This document shows, in pieces, positions 63,800-64,000 of a stretch of 64,000 nt of DNA (position 1 is the first letter of the stretch; each line of letters begins with the position of its first letter). The translations under genes and the position numbers were made by a program. The notes beneath the pieces were generated by a model. That model saw only the letters and a list, made by a program, of their open reading frames with translations. It did no database searches and was not told where the DNA came from. This DNA comes from Tubulanus polymorphus. Taxonomy: Eukaryota > Nemertea > Palaeonemertea > Tubulaniformes > Tubulanidae. The stretch spans positions 1,302,001 to 1,366,000 of the forward strand of contig NC_134028.1 of NCBI RefSeq assembly GCF_964204645.1, written 5' to 3'.

Positions 63800-64000
63800 T
63801 TGGTCATGGCACCTCTGTATAAACGAATCATCATATTCAGTGATCACAGTCATGAGAGCATGATCAGATCGAGACGGCAAACTAACCTTCCACGGACCAC
63901 TCATGCGCAATCTATATGATTGACCAAATACTTCGGTTTTGGATTGTTCTGGTACAAACCAGTTTGGCACGTACCGACAAAAGATCACGTTACTGTTATA
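63800..64000 (+). repeat. dispersed repeat family, copy 4 (cut by window end)
   Basis: It aligns with copy 3: GTGATCACAGTCATGAGAGC, GAGACGGCAAACTAACC, CCAAATACTTCGG, ACAAACCAGTTTGGCACGTA and CCGACAAAAGATC. It continues past the window. Confidence 0.7.

Overview
This is eukaryotic nuclear DNA. It has spliced genes with consensus GT-AG introns, SINE-like tRNA relics, MITEs, microsatellites and many minisatellites. A complete invertebrate-style delphilin gene and the general texture suggest a marine lophotrochozoan such as a mollusc, annelid or brachiopod; the exact taxon is inference.

Layout. Positions 1-17.4 kb are gene-poor. They carry at least seven tandem repeat arrays, a tRNA-derived SINE, one clear isolated coding exon on the minus strand (11611-11706), a possible exon at the left edge and a TATA-type promoter with a mini-exon at 15.9 kb.

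Positions 17421-33791 are one large DNA transposon of about 16.4 kb, bounded by a perfect 8-bp target-site duplication (CGCTATAC). It has very long inverted termini (about 2.1 kb left, 4.5 kb right). Each terminus carries three 16-bp repeats near its tip and, further in, a huge array of a 59-bp repeat containing the same 16-bp core (about 25 and 61 copies). Between the arrays lies a single minus-strand gene that I could assemble into 21 phase-consistent exons (4,935 nt, 1,644 aa). The protein combines C2H2-like and SWIM zinc fingers, a DDE-type core resembling the KDZ (Kyakuja-Dileera-Zisupton)/HMGXB3-like group, a Josephin-type cysteine protease domain with its catalytic residues in place, two PHD fingers and an unrecognised C-terminal region. 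This element is the most unusual thing in the window.

Positions 35.3-41.7 kb hold a minus-strand gene for a 2,057-residue, acidic, repeat-rich protein that I do not recognise. Positions 44.0-59.8 kb hold a 28-exon minus-strand delphilin gene (GRID2IP; 1,402 aa) with three PDZ domains, three harmonin-homology-like repeats, a short FH1 and a full FH2 domain. Its introns contain a MITE and a (GA)n tract of roughly 190-225 bp. The right edge (57.6-64 kb) has several copies of a dispersed repeat and the last exon of a membrane-protein gene that continues out of the window.

The transposase gene, its protease and reader domains, and the repeat arrays look like one mobile unit: the protein would recognise the repeated core, cut at the tips and possibly interact with ubiquitin and chromatin. 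The host genes on the right appear independent of it.
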